A stretch of DNA of 64,000 nucleotides from Plotosus lineatus (lineage: Eukaryota; Chordata; Actinopteri; Siluriformes; Plotosidae): positions 9,037,161-9,101,160 of the forward strand of contig CM045735.1 of the NCBI GenBank assembly GCA_024760905.1, written 5' to 3'. The position numbers were made by a program, and so were the translations under genes. The notes beneath the pieces were generated by a model. The model made no database searches. It saw only the letters and a list, made by a program, of their open reading frames with translations, and was not told where the DNA came from. Below, one piece after another: positions 1 to 11,573 of the stretch (positions within the stretch are counted from its first letter, which is position 1; each line of letters opens with the position of its first letter).

Positions 1-712
1 ACACTTTTGGTTATCAGTCGCACCAAATTTACAATCCTAGTTAAAATGCATAACAGGTCATTTGGATCGTATACAGATTTTTAAAGAGACGGATGGAGCG
101 AATTAGCACCCTCCTTAAATTCTTAATTATCACAACCTTTCCTTAAAGTTGGCCCCAAACTTCATGGCACATATTCCAAACTTTTTTTTTTTTTTTTTTT
201 TTTTTAAATCCCATATGGTGAGAAATGTGCTCAAAGACATATCGAGTGTAAACGCTGTCGGTCTGTTTTCTTACCAAATATTTCATTGAATATCTGAAAA
301 AAAAAAGGGAATTATCAGGAACATTTGCTTGCCTGATGCTTCACACAGTGTTTACCTCTCGGTGTGAATAATGACATCAAGGGTAAGGACATTTTTATAT
401 AGTACAGATTGTAGGATATAATCGATTTCACATTAAAATTAGCCAAAGGATTCAGAACGCCACGTACACTGGAGAGGACTGCTGATGAGTTAGTGTGATG
501 GGAGTTCTCTCCCTTTCCATGGTGATTCATTAAGATTCCTGTGCTCTGGAAATGGCAATTTTCATTGCCAAGAGAATGAATGGCATTTCATCATCTACAG
601 TGTAATGGATGATCTCCTTGAGGCACAAAAGGGGATGAAATAAGGTGAAAATGGCTACATACGGCAGCCAGGACATGGCAGTTCACTTGCATTATCATTA
701 GTACATTCCCTG

Positions 713-755
<43 letters not shown>

Positions 756-920
756 ACTCTCTCGCTCTCTCACACGCACACTCTCCCTCCATGTTTACCT
801 TACCATGTCATAACTTTCTGAAATGTCACTGACGGCTAAAATATTTGAGGATGAGAATGAAGGGGAGGCGATTTACGCTCTAAAATCATCAACCCACCAT
901 CTTTCCCTCTCACTCCTCTC
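1..920 (-). other. nrxn2: Probable 3' untranslated region of nrxn2
   Basis: This stretch directly follows the nrxn2 stop codon on the minus strand and should be transcribed as 3'UTR. It contains a (TC)n tract at about 714-752, read as (GA)n in the mRNA, and a poly-T run at 181-205. I saw no AATAAA or ATTAAA on the minus strand here, so the polyadenylation site probably lies beyond position 1. Assignment rests on position only. Confidence 0.6.
714..752. repeat. (TC)n microsatellite
   Basis: About 19 uninterrupted CT units. It lies in the presumed nrxn2 3'UTR, so the transcript would carry a purine-rich (GA)n tract. Confidence 0.9.
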
Positions 921-1729
921 TCAGACATAATACTCCTTGTCTTTATTTTTCTTCCCCTTTGCAACCGTTTTGGACATGGAGGCGGTCGTGCCTGGCGTCT
1001 TTTCCTTGACGACGGCACCGTTGCTTTCACTACCTGAGCCACGTCTCTGTTCCACCTGGTAAGATCCCTCGTCGCGGTTGCGGTACTTGTACATGGCGTA
1101 GAGAAGGATCAGGATGCAGAGAGCGGCGGCTGCAACGATACCCACCACCATTCCTGTGGTACTGCTGGACTCACGGATCACCTCCACTGCACCGTGGAGA
1201 TCCCTCTCTACTGAAGCCGAGGGCCGAGCTGTGGGCACACGAGGGAAATCGGGCGGGTAAGTTAGTCCTGGATTGAGGCGGGAGGATGGGGCTGGGGGGA
1301 GGAGCACCTGGTCACGGGTGTTCATTTTACCCGCAGGGATATGAAGTTGGTCAGGATGGGTTGTTGGGGCTGGGGCGGCAGGGGGAGCATGAGGGCGATG
1401 GGCACCAGGCTTTTTTCCACCACTTTTGCCTACGCCAGGGGGAGGAGGCAGCACTGTCCTATCAGTGACCATCGGGGAGTTTTTATAGAAGTCCTCATCA
1501 TCGGACTCAGTCATCTCCCCCGAGCCAAAGGCTGACACCTCCATGGGCTCGCCGCAGTCCTCCTGGTCTGGAGGGCACGGCGGCCGTGGCTCTGACAAAA
1601 CTAGGGACTCTTTGGTAGTCTGGAGGGGGCTCAGGGATGTAGGGGGAGGAGGAATGGCAGGGTAATGTGGGGCCACAGACTGGGGGTCTTGGGAGTCCAT
1701 GGTAATTATGGGCAACACTAATTCACCTC
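921..1729 (-). CDS. nrxn2: Neurexin-2 last coding exon: stalk, transmembrane helix, cytoplasmic tail
   Basis: Neurexins are presynaptic single-pass adhesion receptors that bind neuroligins, LRRTMs and cerebellins. The exon starts after the acceptor TTACAG at 1730-1735 in phase 1, giving [10 protein letters not shown], and ends at TGA (921-923). It encodes a Pro-rich O-glycosylation-type stalk with a Cys pair ([13 protein letters not shown]). The stalk carries FGSGE, matching the Ser-Gly site of heparan-sulfate attachment reported in mammalian neurexins, and an acidic DDEDFY patch. Next come the invariant [10 protein letters not shown] linker, a TM segment ([19 protein letters not shown]), the juxtamembrane [13 protein letters not shown] (protein 4.1 binding region) and the C-terminal EYYV PDZ ligand that binds CASK and Mints. 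Unlike mammalian neurexins, the usual NYISNSAQ stretch of the tail is replaced by a Ser/Gly/Glu-rich piece before [13 protein letters not shown]2 is the best paralog match; a or b copy cannot be told. Confidence 0.95.
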
Positions 1730-2654
1730 CTGTAATGGAAAGATACAGACAACAAAACAGTAAGGAGCAAGAATTAGTGCATGCACCACAATCTCATTAA
1801 TACACTACAAACACTACAAAAAGAATAGATTATATTCACTGCTAATAATAAAACACTGCATAATTCACACTGCTACAAGATGTCAATTCAAAAATAATTT
1901 CTGACTAATATAATCTTATCATGTGTTTTTCAAATGTAAATTGGTTAAGATCAGATGCATGTGTAACTGCCTGAATAAATAATAAGCTTCTTCCTGGTTC
2001 TTCTTTGGTAAAGCAAAATAACAAACCATGGGTCACTTACATCAACAAATAGGCCGGATGATTTTTGCATGGGGGAAAAAAAGCAAATTACACAAAAGAA
2101 AACTGTGTAAGATGATCCCTTAAACATACAACTTTTCTCCCCCTGATATCTATCTGAACATTTTTGGTGTTCCACTCCTATATTTCGCTAATATATTTAC
2201 AAGTAGAGTGTTATTAGTTAAAGATAAAGACAGATAAATTACACAAGGAAGTGTTTCTTCAGTCAGATATATGTTAATAGATAACAGAAAAAACCCAAAA
2301 AAAAAACCAGCTGAAAGTAAATTTGTGATCGAGCTTCCAGCTGTCGGGAGTGTAAATTTGGTAAAAGATTTTTAAAATGTACCGATCAGAAAATTGAACC
2401 AATAACATTCGAAGGCGGAGTAGTTTGTTATTCAAATTAAATGAGGATCATATGTAACCCTTCAGTACCAAACCACTCAGAAGGGCTAGGGCAGTGCTTC
2501 TCAATTATTTTCTGTGGCGCCCCCTCTAGGAAGAAAAAAAACATTTCATGCCCACCCTCTACCGCCCCGCGAGCGACTATAAATAGTATTGTTTGTCGAT
2601 AAAATTGTACCTTTATTAACATTAAAAACAAACAAACAAAAAAAGAAAGAAATA

Positions 2655-3473
2655 TAGTGGTATCTCACCCTACGAAATTAATCCATTCCAGAAGTGGTTT
2701 CGTAACCTGGATTCTTCGTAAGTTGAGCCGCATTTTACATGTAAAACACGTGATTCGTTCCAAGGCTCCCAATACTACCCACTAAACCCTTTATAAATTA
2801 TGAAAGTATACCTTTTAAGGGCTACTTCTGCTTCAATATCCTACCGATGGTAGACAGGTTTGGCTATATGCCTTTGCAATATCACTCAACTGCATGCCGC
2901 GAGCCCGCTTCTTTTCACTCGCATTTAAAATCACATGCACGCACGTACGCGCGCGTGCGCGCGTGTGTGTGTGTGTGTGTACGCGCACGTGTGTTAACCA
3001 TGTTTTCTTAGCAGAGTTATACTCTTACAAAAGTTTATCCAAGGTTAAAAGCCTGAGCCAAAAAATAAAGTTGCAATGAGAACACTCGAAAAACTCACGA
3101 AACAACAGTAACTCTGTCCTTTACATGAAAAGCATCATGGGTATTATGGAGATGCAGCTCCATAATAGCCAATGGGAGGGAGCTGCGTCATCCCTCCTAG
3201 CCATTGGGAGGCCAGCGGGGTGGGATGTTTATGTGATTGCCAATGGGAGGCCAGTGGGGCGGGATGTTGGAAGATAGCCAATGGGAGGCCAGCGGGGTGG
3301 GATATTGGGAGATAGCCAATGGGAGAGCAACTCGCACACTGTTTGAAGTTTTGAGATGGCGATTTCGTAACGTGAATTTGTTTCATATCCAGAGACAGAA
3401 ATTTTAGGAAAATGCGTTTCGTAATCTGGATTTTTTTTGTTTGTTGGGACTTTCGTAAGGTGAGGTACCACTG
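2655..3473. mobile_element. Tigger-type deletion derivative, copy 1
   Basis: The ends follow the repeated pattern AGTGGTAYCTCACC ... GGTGAGGTACCACTG, flanked by TA. The inside keeps a short stretch related to the transposase start (inverted here), a (GT/GC)n tract near 2941-2990 and an array of CCAAT-containing units (3157-3345). It is inserted in the hAT element 2492-3929. Sister copies: 38626-39424, 44373-45219, 48615-49631 and 61867-62792. Confidence 0.75.
3157..3345. repeat. Minisatellite with CCAAT and GC-box motifs
   Basis: Repeated units of about 37 bp of the form AGCCAATGGGAGGCC then AGCGGGGYGGGATGTT. Each carries a CCAAT box and several a GGGGCGGG-like GC box. The same array occurs inside every sister Tigger derivative, with different unit numbers. 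Confidence 0.8.
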
Positions 3474-4348
3474 TATCGTTCAACTTACAGTAAAGAAAAA
3501 CTTCATTAACATTGTTTTTTAATCTGTAACAGAAAAGATTTAAAGTGCACCAATGTGCCTGAAATTAAAAAAATACATCCTTATTTAAACTCGTTCAACT
3601 TATTTGTCTCAATATCTCCGTCTGTCTCCACCTTTCTCTTCGTTCCTGTTAGAAATTTTTCCGTTTTGTTTCTTGAGGGGTTGTTTACTGCCCTTCGTAT
3701 AGTTTGCTCGTGCAAAAAAAAACCGCTACACCATAGCACAACATTGAGAGCACCACTGCAACTACTGGAACTGGCAAGTAAATTCCACTTAATTCTCGTA
3801 CACAATTCCAGAAAAGCATGTTCCCCAGGGTCATACGCGCTACCCCGGCATCACACCGTGACCCCCCCCATCCCCCGCATCACCCCCCCCCCCCCTTGTG
3901 GGGCACGCCCCACTATTTGAGAAGCACTGGGCTAGGGTTAAATTATTAGAGGGAGCAGATTATCTCAAAGCCAACTAAAATATGTGGAGGCGAACCAGCC
4001 AATCAGAAGTCAGCTTTCATGGTGTTACTCGGAACTGGGAAAAAATTTGTTGCACCATTTTTATTGGAATATCTTGTTAATCATGTGCTTGTACATGAAA
4101 CAATTTGACAGCAGGAATTTCAAGCGACCGCAAGTATTGATAACGGATGTAACGGTGGAGTCCCTGAGCATCACACAATGTCGACTGATGACTGGGCGGC
4201 ATTCAGGAAATTTCTACGACAATTGGTCAATACATCCCGTTATTAAATGCACAATTTGATAAATATACTGTAGGATTAAAATATATATATATATAAACAC
4301 TTGATTAACTGTAAAAGCTAAACATGTATTATTTTGGCTAATCTGCTC

Positions 4349-4700
4349 TAAGGAGGCACATTGGCATCATGGTTAGCACACCGGCCTCGCAGCATGAAGC
4401 TCCAGGGGTTGGGTCCTACCCCAGGGAGGGTGTTTCGCTGTCCATCATTTGAATATCCTTCCCATACCTATGCCATTTTCCTCTGGGAAATGATTTGATT
4501 TCCTCGTACTCCAAAAACATGCCCATAAGTTTGACTGGCTGTTCCAAATAGCCCCTAGGTGTGAATGTGTGCGAATGGTTGTGTGTATTGACCTGGAGAT
4601 GGTCTGCCAAGCTCTTCAAGGTGTAACCTGCCTTTGCCCAGTGTTGCCCCGTGACCCTAATATTATTAAGTAGTTTGGAAAATGAGTGACCAAGTCCTGT
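4349..4700 (+). mobile_element. tRNA-derived SINE (family B), diverged
   Basis: Starts with the family B head GGCACATTGGCATCATGGTT, followed by a region that in better copies reads GGGTTCGATTCC, the body containing TCCAAAAACATG and the CTAGGTGTGAATG segment. Family B copies recur throughout the window on both strands; this one is old. Confidence 0.75.
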
Positions 4701-4719
4701 AGCTATAAATGCATCTCCA

Positions 4720-6584
4720 TGAGTGTTTTGGTGCTGGAGGGTCACATATATACAGATACCTTCATGATTATGATGCAATTGTAAACGTACGATTTAGAGA
4801 TTCCAGTATGAGGCACTGAAACGTGTTAAATATTTTGTCTGGAAGGATAGGATGTGATCGAGACGTTCGGACCATGATGAATGCCTCCTCTGGAATCTAG
4901 TCACCCAGGGGAGTTAGCGTTTAGGAATGTAAATTAGAAGGAGAAGTGGAGCATTCGCTTTGGGTGATGACTCTCAGCGATGACTTACATGAATCTGGGT
5001 CAGTTTTTATTTCAGAACTAGTCTCATTTCATGTTGTTATTAAAGGGATCATTGCTAGCATTGCTTCATTTTAACAGTAATACAGAGGAAAAGCAGAGAA
5101 TTGATTGCTTTTCAATTATACAAAATAATACAATTCTTTAATATATTCAATATAATACAATCTTTTGCGACTGTTTTATTCTCAGAGATACGACAGAAAA
5201 AAAAAATCACTTATTCGAACACTTGATTCCATTCCATACTCCATCTCAGACCTGTGTAGCTGTAAGTCTATATTATCCTTGTGTATGAGAATATGTGTCA
5301 GGACATCAACACAGGAAGTGCTGAGCGTCAAGCTTTCAAAAAAAAAATCAGTAAACGTCAGCGAAAACAGCGACGGGAAGCTAAATTTCTGTCTTCAGTG
5401 ATGTGAAGTGGAAGACATTGTGCGATTCTATTCATACAATAACCAGAGCGTAAAGATACAGTTGATTGACAGATGCCACCAACGACTCAGTTCCCCACTG
5501 AGTTATTTATTATTGCATTCGGATAATGATAATAAAAGCTCTCTTGGACCTACTGTAGGAAACTAGATAGGTGCTAAAAATTTGAAATTTTAACATATTA
5601 GCGGGTTACCTATGCACCAAGAGCTCATGACAGTGTAAGCGTCAATGTGACTCAACTGCCTCGGGAGGCAAATCACGTGTCACACAGAGGCAAAGTGATT
5701 CTATTGTTGTTCATTGCTTCCTGTATGGACGCTACGTTACATTACGGGTATAAACGGGGACAGCCCACTCTTCCCAGAATCCTCAGTGTTTTCTGATAAC
5801 AATAAATAATAAAGTAGAACAATTAACCCAGACGATAAAATGTATTGTGAACTTGAAGATATTTAGTCAAACTATGCTTATGCAAATTTTTTTTTTAGAC
5901 TGATCCATTCAACTTTCTTGTGGTTATTCTCTTATAATAAACGCAAGCAAGACTCATCTGTCTCATAGGCATCCACGAAAGAGAGAAAAGATCAATCGTA
6001 CCGCGTTCAAAGCTACGACCTGTGATACGTGGATGAGGAAAAAGTTTAAGATGGGTCGCAAAGGGATCACTGATTCTGACTTAACGAATCGTGTGATGAT
6101 GGAGGTCAGAGATAAAAGCACTGATGACAGAAAGAACGGCTCCAGATGTGAGAGGAAACATTAATAAAACAACAGTTTATGGATTTATGAGGTGCTTTAT
6201 TTTGTTGCTGTGCAACCCTTAAATTAATTCCTCTGAGAACCGGTGGAGTAAATAGTGGAGCATTCAAAATGCGGTGTGAACAACAGCGTGGGTTCCGGGC
6301 AGAGAGTCGGACTGGTGGATCTTTTTCTGCTGGAATTTTGCTGTGTGCATGTTATGACACACCACAACACAAGTACAGATAAATATAGAGCTGTAATACA
6401 TGTGTAACAGGATACACATCCTTATTTATTTCCATTATATGCTGTTGGAAAGAGGGTTCTTCATGCTTCAGTTAAGGGTTCTTGGCTTCTATTTCGACTC
6501 TGAAACCCTTTCTAATGTTGTAGACTTTAACTATCATTTATCAAGAAGTGCACACGGATTACAGACACTTAATATGAAGTAGGG
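4720..6584. other. nrxn2: Intron sequence without recognised features
   Basis: I saw no coding exon, clear repeat or RNA gene here. It is AT-rich intronic sequence of nrxn2 with many stops in all frames. Confidence 0.6.
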
Positions 6585-7557
6585 GGGAAAATTTAAGTAG
6601 CATGTGTTCTTCCAGCATACTGAGAGGAAGGATTCCTCCAGACCAGTGGTTCTTAACCTTGTTGGCGATACTGAACCCCACCAGTTTCATATGCTCATTC
6701 ACCGAACCCTTCTTTTTTGAAAAATAAAATATGATTTTTTTCAAATTCCAGACAAAGATATATGTTTTTACTGGGGCACCAAAATGACTCATGCATTAAC
6801 ATCACTGTGTTCAAAGAACAAAACCAATACAATGCATGAACTCCCCCATCACAACTATTTACATTTTTATGTGAGGTGCGCACCCAAGTGCGTGCGTGTG
6901 TGTGTGTGTGTATTTGTTTTATTTACATCTTATGCATTATTTTTGAATGTTTAATCAATATTATAAGCATTTATAATATTGAATATGTATTTATTGATAT
7001 TATACACACGTATACATGTACGTATACGTCAGTCAGCGGGGGTTGATCCTACTTCGCAAATCATGCAGATAGGACGCTGACTAGCATAACGTTCCGTTAT
7101 ATATGTGAATCCATGTTGTACATATTCGTCCGACAACTTTCTTTTTTTGCTTAACATAATAGGGATTAAAACATTAAGAAAGAAATCACACGACATACCA
7201 GCACAACAGTCACAAGTTGACTACTGAGCGCACCAGATTTCCTGCAACACGGATTCATCAAGCAATTTAGCATGATCACCCGCAGCCAATGACGGCCAAG
7301 CGGGGCGTGTCGTCATGAATAGGAGTCGGGGGTGTGTCTTGACTTCCACAGAACTCCGCGAATCCCTGAGACTGACTCACCGAACCCCTAGGGTTCGATC
7401 GAACCCAGATTAAGAACCACTGCTCCAGAGGAATATTAAACACACTGTAAGGACACTGTTCTGTTGACTGCAGTGTTTTATATATAGATAAATATGAATA
7501 TAAATTACACCTCTCAATATGCTGGAAGAACATATGCTATTTAAATTTCCTGCACAG
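6585..7557. mobile_element. Inverted-repeat element interrupted by a hAT
   Basis: The left arm at about 6585-6630 (core GTTCTTCCAGCATACTGAGA) is mirrored by the right arm at about 7507-7556 (core CTCTCAATATGCTGGAAGAA), with arms of about 40-45 bp. Taking out the hAT at 6644-7422 joins the two arms into a compact element of about 190 bp. No transposase is present and the superfamily is not determined. Confidence 0.6.
6644..7422. mobile_element. Non-autonomous hAT-type element (CAGTGGTTCTTAACC ends)
   Basis: Terminal inverted repeats CAGTGGTTCTTAA and TTAAGAACCACTG are flanked by the near-identical 8-bp sequences CTCCAGAC (6636-6643) and CTCCAGAG (7423-7430). The inside includes, at about 6880-7080, a fragment of the GATCCCTC MITE family seen at 25901-26383. 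No transposase frame. Confidence 0.85.
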
Positions 7558-8028
7558 TTCTACATCAGGGTTGGTAGCGGTGCGTCACTTTAGAATTAGA
7601 GTCTGTTGTTTTTCTCCATTTACAGTGATCAACAACAACGTGTAAGCAAATTCGGCCTTCACACCAGAAGTGGGAGTGAGAGAATACATCAGATTCGTGA
7701 TATGCAAATTTTATAAACCTGACGACTTCCTGAATTCGCGGCTTTCTTGCACTACAGTAGGGGTATTGATAAAATGTATATATTTGGGCCAGATGAAGAA
7801 AAATATTCAATCATTGCCCACAGTCTCTTTGTATGAGTAAAAAGCTACAAAACAATCTAATACCATGTGACAAATCCTCACGTTACCTGTAAACGCATTA
7901 TTATAAATTAATTCCGGATTAATGCAGTAGGTTTTAAGCCAATTATCCAAATATTTAAGCCACTGTAGTCTCTCACTGGAAATATTAATCATACATTTAC
8001 TTGCCGAGCTGCTTAATCCTACTTGGGT

Positions 8029-8312
8029 CACGGAAAGAAAGTCTGGAGTCTATCTCAGCCAACTCTTACACCCTGAACAGCCCACAAGACCATCGCAGGA
8101 CCAACACATAAGTGCTAGAGGCAATTTGTAACAGCCTAATGTGTATGTTTTTGGACGGTGGGAGGAAACCGGAGTTCCTGGAGGAACCTCATGCATACAC
8201 AGACAGAACACGCAAACGCCACACAGAAATTCCCTCGCTGAGTCCTGGACTCAAACCCAGAAGCTTCTTCCTGTGAGGCAGAACTGCTAACCACTATGCC
8301 AGAGTGTCGCTA
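8029..8312 (-). mobile_element. tRNA-derived SINE (family B), minus strand
   Basis: The reversed head is at the right end (CTAACCACTATGCCAGAGTG). The body shows the standard family order: TTTTTGGACGGTGGGAGGAA, CACAGACAGAACACGC, TCAAACCCAGAAGCTTCTTC. The 3' part near 8030-8100 is the CTCAGCC...ACCCTGAACAG tail. Confidence 0.8.
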
Positions 8313-9279
8313 GGATATTTTGCAGCTCATTGTACTTCATTATTTATTAAATTGCATCTTACTGTTTTTATAAAATCAATAAGCATTGAAAGAGTGTTGC
8401 GGTTTCAGTAGATTTTACAGTGTCTGCTGCCTGAGAATATCCTTAACGCTGATGACATCACAGCAATGTACACATAAATATGTGACTGGACTGCATTAGA
8501 TTTTGAAGGTCATCTGGATCGAATTCGGGATCAAACTGTTTATAGGATTCTTTAACATTGTTAGGTGCTTCGATGTGGGATGCATTGCTTTGTAAACAGG
8601 TTCTAGCTCGTTGATCTCTTGTGTCGTGAAATAATACGTTAAGAATCAATTCTCTACGGATAATATTCCTTCATTACATGAACTTCTAGCTCAGTTTAAC
8701 AGAGAAACTACTCTGACCTAAAAGTTAGGATATTTTCCCAAAGTCATGTGTGAAATGCACCATTTAAACATTTTTTTTTGCTTCCATTGATTCAACCTTC
8801 ACATTTCTGGCAAAGTTCATTTTATTTTTATTTTTAAAAAGCTTATGGACCATTTAAACACTGGTGGATACAAACCCCCTGCAGGCTATAACTCGAACGG
8901 TCCTACATTACAGCTGCATTGTGTTTGTAATGAGGGATTTTTTTTTTGCTCTCATAGTTTAAACAATGGTAATACAATGCAGATTTTCTCAAGGAAGCCC
9001 TCAGACAGTCCATATTTTAGCTCCTTCTTAACTCATAAACAACGTTGTGTATTAAACTTTTTTTGTTTATGTGATTATGAATAGGAATAAAATTGGACTG
9101 TCATATAACTGGACTGTGAAATGCTGCTTATAACACTGTTAATTAAAATAACAGAACATTATCAGCCCATTCCAAAATCAGATAATAAATCAGCACTGGC
9201 TTGGCTGAGCTACGTTTAAAGTGTTTTATATGGCGAGTCGTTTATTAGCTGTTGCTTATAAACAAGTGTTGAGGCTGAA

Positions 9280-9310
<31 letters not shown>

Positions 9311-9382
9311 CTAAATGTATCTGGAACCTGTGCTCTTCTGGAGAGCCATAGTGCTGTTAGCCGTTTCCTTGTGTTCACTCAC

Positions 9383-9461
9383 CAGTGCCAGGCTCGCACT
9401 CCTCCAGGTCCTCATCATCACTGGGGCACTCTGCCGACGCCACCAAGAGGTCATCAGAGTT
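9383..9461 (-). CDS. nrxn2: Neurexin-2 79-bp stalk exon
   Basis: On the minus strand, acceptor AACTTTGCAG is followed by codons for [20 protein letters not shown] then ECEPGT plus one base, and donor GTGAGTG. The match to the NRXN2 stalk just before the transmembrane exon is nearly exact and identifies the paralog. It enters in phase 0 and leaves in phase 1, joining the exons at 26834 and 1729 in frame. The length is not a multiple of three: skipping it would put the last exon in the frame E-V-N-stop, giving a truncated protein without membrane anchor. It lies at the SS5 region, where NRXN3 is known to make soluble forms. Confidence 0.95.
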
Positions 9462-10271
9462 CTGCAAAGTTAGCGGTATGTTAGTGGACCATGCAGTCTA
9501 TAGATCTCTGGAGGTCTTTGTGGTTATTTTTTATTATTTCCTCAATTTCTTTTGCTGGAAAGTCCGTCTCACTAATATCTAAAAACTGCATTCAATAAAA
9601 GATGTTGATTTTCCAATACATCTGAACAGGTAAATATTTCTCTCTTGTTCTACTCCAACAAAGGACACTTAAAATGTATATACAGACGCTCCCCGACTTA
9701 CGTTTTTAATTGGTTCCGGACCGCCGAATGTAAGTTGAAAGTGAACGTAAGTTGTTACAGTGACGTAATGCACTCATACTGAACTATACAGCCATAAATA
9801 CCATTATCATATCTCATAAAACACCCCTAATTCAATTATTATAAACATAACATTGTAAAATAATATCAAATATATCAAATAATATCAACATTAATTTCAA
9901 ATACATTAAATTCAAGCAAAGTAGTTTCAAATAGATACATTTTAATCAAATTCACTCATCAAATATCAAATACAGTATCAAATATAACCTTTAACATTCT
10001 CTATGACACAATCTTTCTGCTTGTAAATGGTTCCGATGGTCGACAGATGGTCACATTACATGAAGCTGAGCCGAGTTACAACTCTGCTTAACTGAGTATG
10101 CATGGTAGATTGTGCCGATCTGAGCAGATAGTTAATTCATCTCTGTGTATGAGACTTGCACCCATGCTAGTAGGCTTACGCTTCTGACCAACCATGAGGG
10201 TTACAAAAGTCTGCAAAAACAATGTAAACACAAAGATCATAGAGACGACATCTTAACACAAGGGTAACACG

Positions 10272-10272
<1 letters not shown>

Positions 10273-10342
<70 letters not shown>
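10273..10342. repeat. (TA)n microsatellite, about 70 bp
   Basis: A near-perfect TA tract in the intron between the 79-bp and 329-bp nrxn2 exons. It can form cruciforms and is a likely length polymorphism. Confidence 0.95.
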
Positions 10343-10346
<4 letters not shown>

Positions 10347-10504
10347 GATGTATATATAACTGAACTGGGAAGAAGGAGGGGCACGTTCAGTCTGTCGTTT
10401 GTAAACAATGGACGCAGCGTCATTACATCATTGCGTCATTACGTCATCATACTACGTAAGTACGTCTAAACTCAAAATTTGACAATTTTTTTTTTTGAAA
10501 AAAA

Positions 10505-11110
10505 AAAAAAAACACACGTCAGAGAAACTGTTGCAACCGTTGCTGTGAAAGTGCAAACGTCTACAATCAGAAAGAGATTATACAAATTTGACCTGCATGG
10601 GAAGTGTGCCAGGAAAAAGGCTTTGGTGACCAAATAGATCATTACAGCAAGATGACAGTGTGCCAATGAACTGATGAGCCAACAGTCGCAGCCCCACCCC
10701 CCCCACACACACACATACACATTATAATTGCAAGGCATGACGGTGAAATTGGTATGGTTTGGGGTTGCTTTACTACCTCAGGGAATGGGAAGTTTGCAGG
10801 AACTGATCCAACTATGAATTCTGCACCATGCTGAAAAGTGCTGAAGAATAATATTCAGATGTTGTGGTTCGGCTGGAGGTAGCCCTTTCAACAGAATAAT
10901 CATCCTAAGGACATGAGCAAATCCACTGAAGAACAGCTCCAACCGGAAAAACTTTTGTGTGTTGGAGACTATGCTTAGATTTAAACCCTATTAAAATGTT
11001 ATGGGGATTTGAAAAGTGAAATACAGACAAGAAAAATGGCAATTGAAAGAATTTTGCAGGAAATATTGATCAAAACTTCAGTGAGTTATTGTCAGAGACT
11101 GGTGGATAAT
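10505..11110 (+). pseudogene. Degenerate Tc1-like transposase remnant
   Basis: Conceptual reading with frameshifts and stops gives IRKRLYKFDLHGKCARKKAL (end of the DNA-binding part, near 10560-10620). Then comes MVWFGVA/MVWGCF-like sequence (about 10750-10775), FQQNNHPKDMSK (about 10887-10925, matching the family FQQDNDPKHTAK around the second catalytic Asp) and a C-terminal stretch near 11000-11100. A (CA)n run interrupts it near 10700. It is far more decayed than the copy at 56422-57336. Confidence 0.65.
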
Positions 11111-11287
11111 AAACACCTACAAGAAGTCCATTTAGTGAAGTGTAGCTTCTGAAATTAAGGGTGTACTTTCACCACAGAGAATTATTCCATCGATGGTGGA
11201 TAATAAACACCTACAAGAAGTCCATTTAGTGAAGTGTAGCTTCTGAAATTAAGGGTGTACTTTCACCACAGAGAATTATTCCATCGA
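11100..11287. repeat. Perfect 94-bp tandem duplication (two copies)
   Basis: Positions 11100-11193 and 11194-11287 are identical over 94 bp. The unit begins TGGTGGATAATAAACACC and ends TTATTCCATCGA. It sits at the 3' border of the degenerate Tc1 remnant, so the duplication is younger than the decay of that copy, or it is a local assembly collapse or expansion. Confidence 0.95.
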
Positions 11288-11573
11288 CTGTTGTTGATGT
11301 TGAATAAATGACTGAAGAGTGAGTTTCCTTGTGGTTTTGTTCAATTACAGTATTGCACTTTCATCTGTAGGCACTGGTGCAATGCTTGTAAAGGCCGTGT
11401 CCGACTTATGAGCGCATTGGGTTTCAACCAACAGGTCATAAGACGGTTTGGATGCAAGTCGGGTCTGTACATGTATTAGTACTAGTATATCTGCGGTACT
11501 TTTCTACAAGTTCCTGTCAAAAATCCCACGATATTCCCGCCAAGCCTCAGAATCAGCAGTAGTATGATAATAA

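Larger units (their letters stand above)
2492..3929. mobile_element. Non-autonomous hAT-type element with perfect 8-bp target duplication
   Basis: The ends are CAGTGCTTCTCAA and its inverse (...TTGAGAAGCACTG). GGCTAGGG is duplicated at 2484-2491 and 3930-3937, the 8-bp duplication typical of hAT transposons. The element is C-rich near its right end and has no transposase. It is split by a younger Tigger derivative at 2655-3473. Related copies sit at 11792-12092 and 53127-53791. Confidence 0.85.

Noticed and set aside
1..920. Polyadenylation signal of nrxn2
   Set aside because: No AATAAA or ATTAAA was seen on the minus strand; the site is probably outside the window.
1286..1535. Plus-strand frames over the nrxn2 last exon
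   Set aside because: They overlap a well-supported exon on the other strand and resemble nothing.
9683..11467. A TIR element spanning CAGACGCTCCCCGACTTACG to AAGTCGGGTCTG
   Set aside because: The sequence similarity to 28526-28660 continues past the supposed right end, so that end is not a terminus; the true boundaries are unclear.
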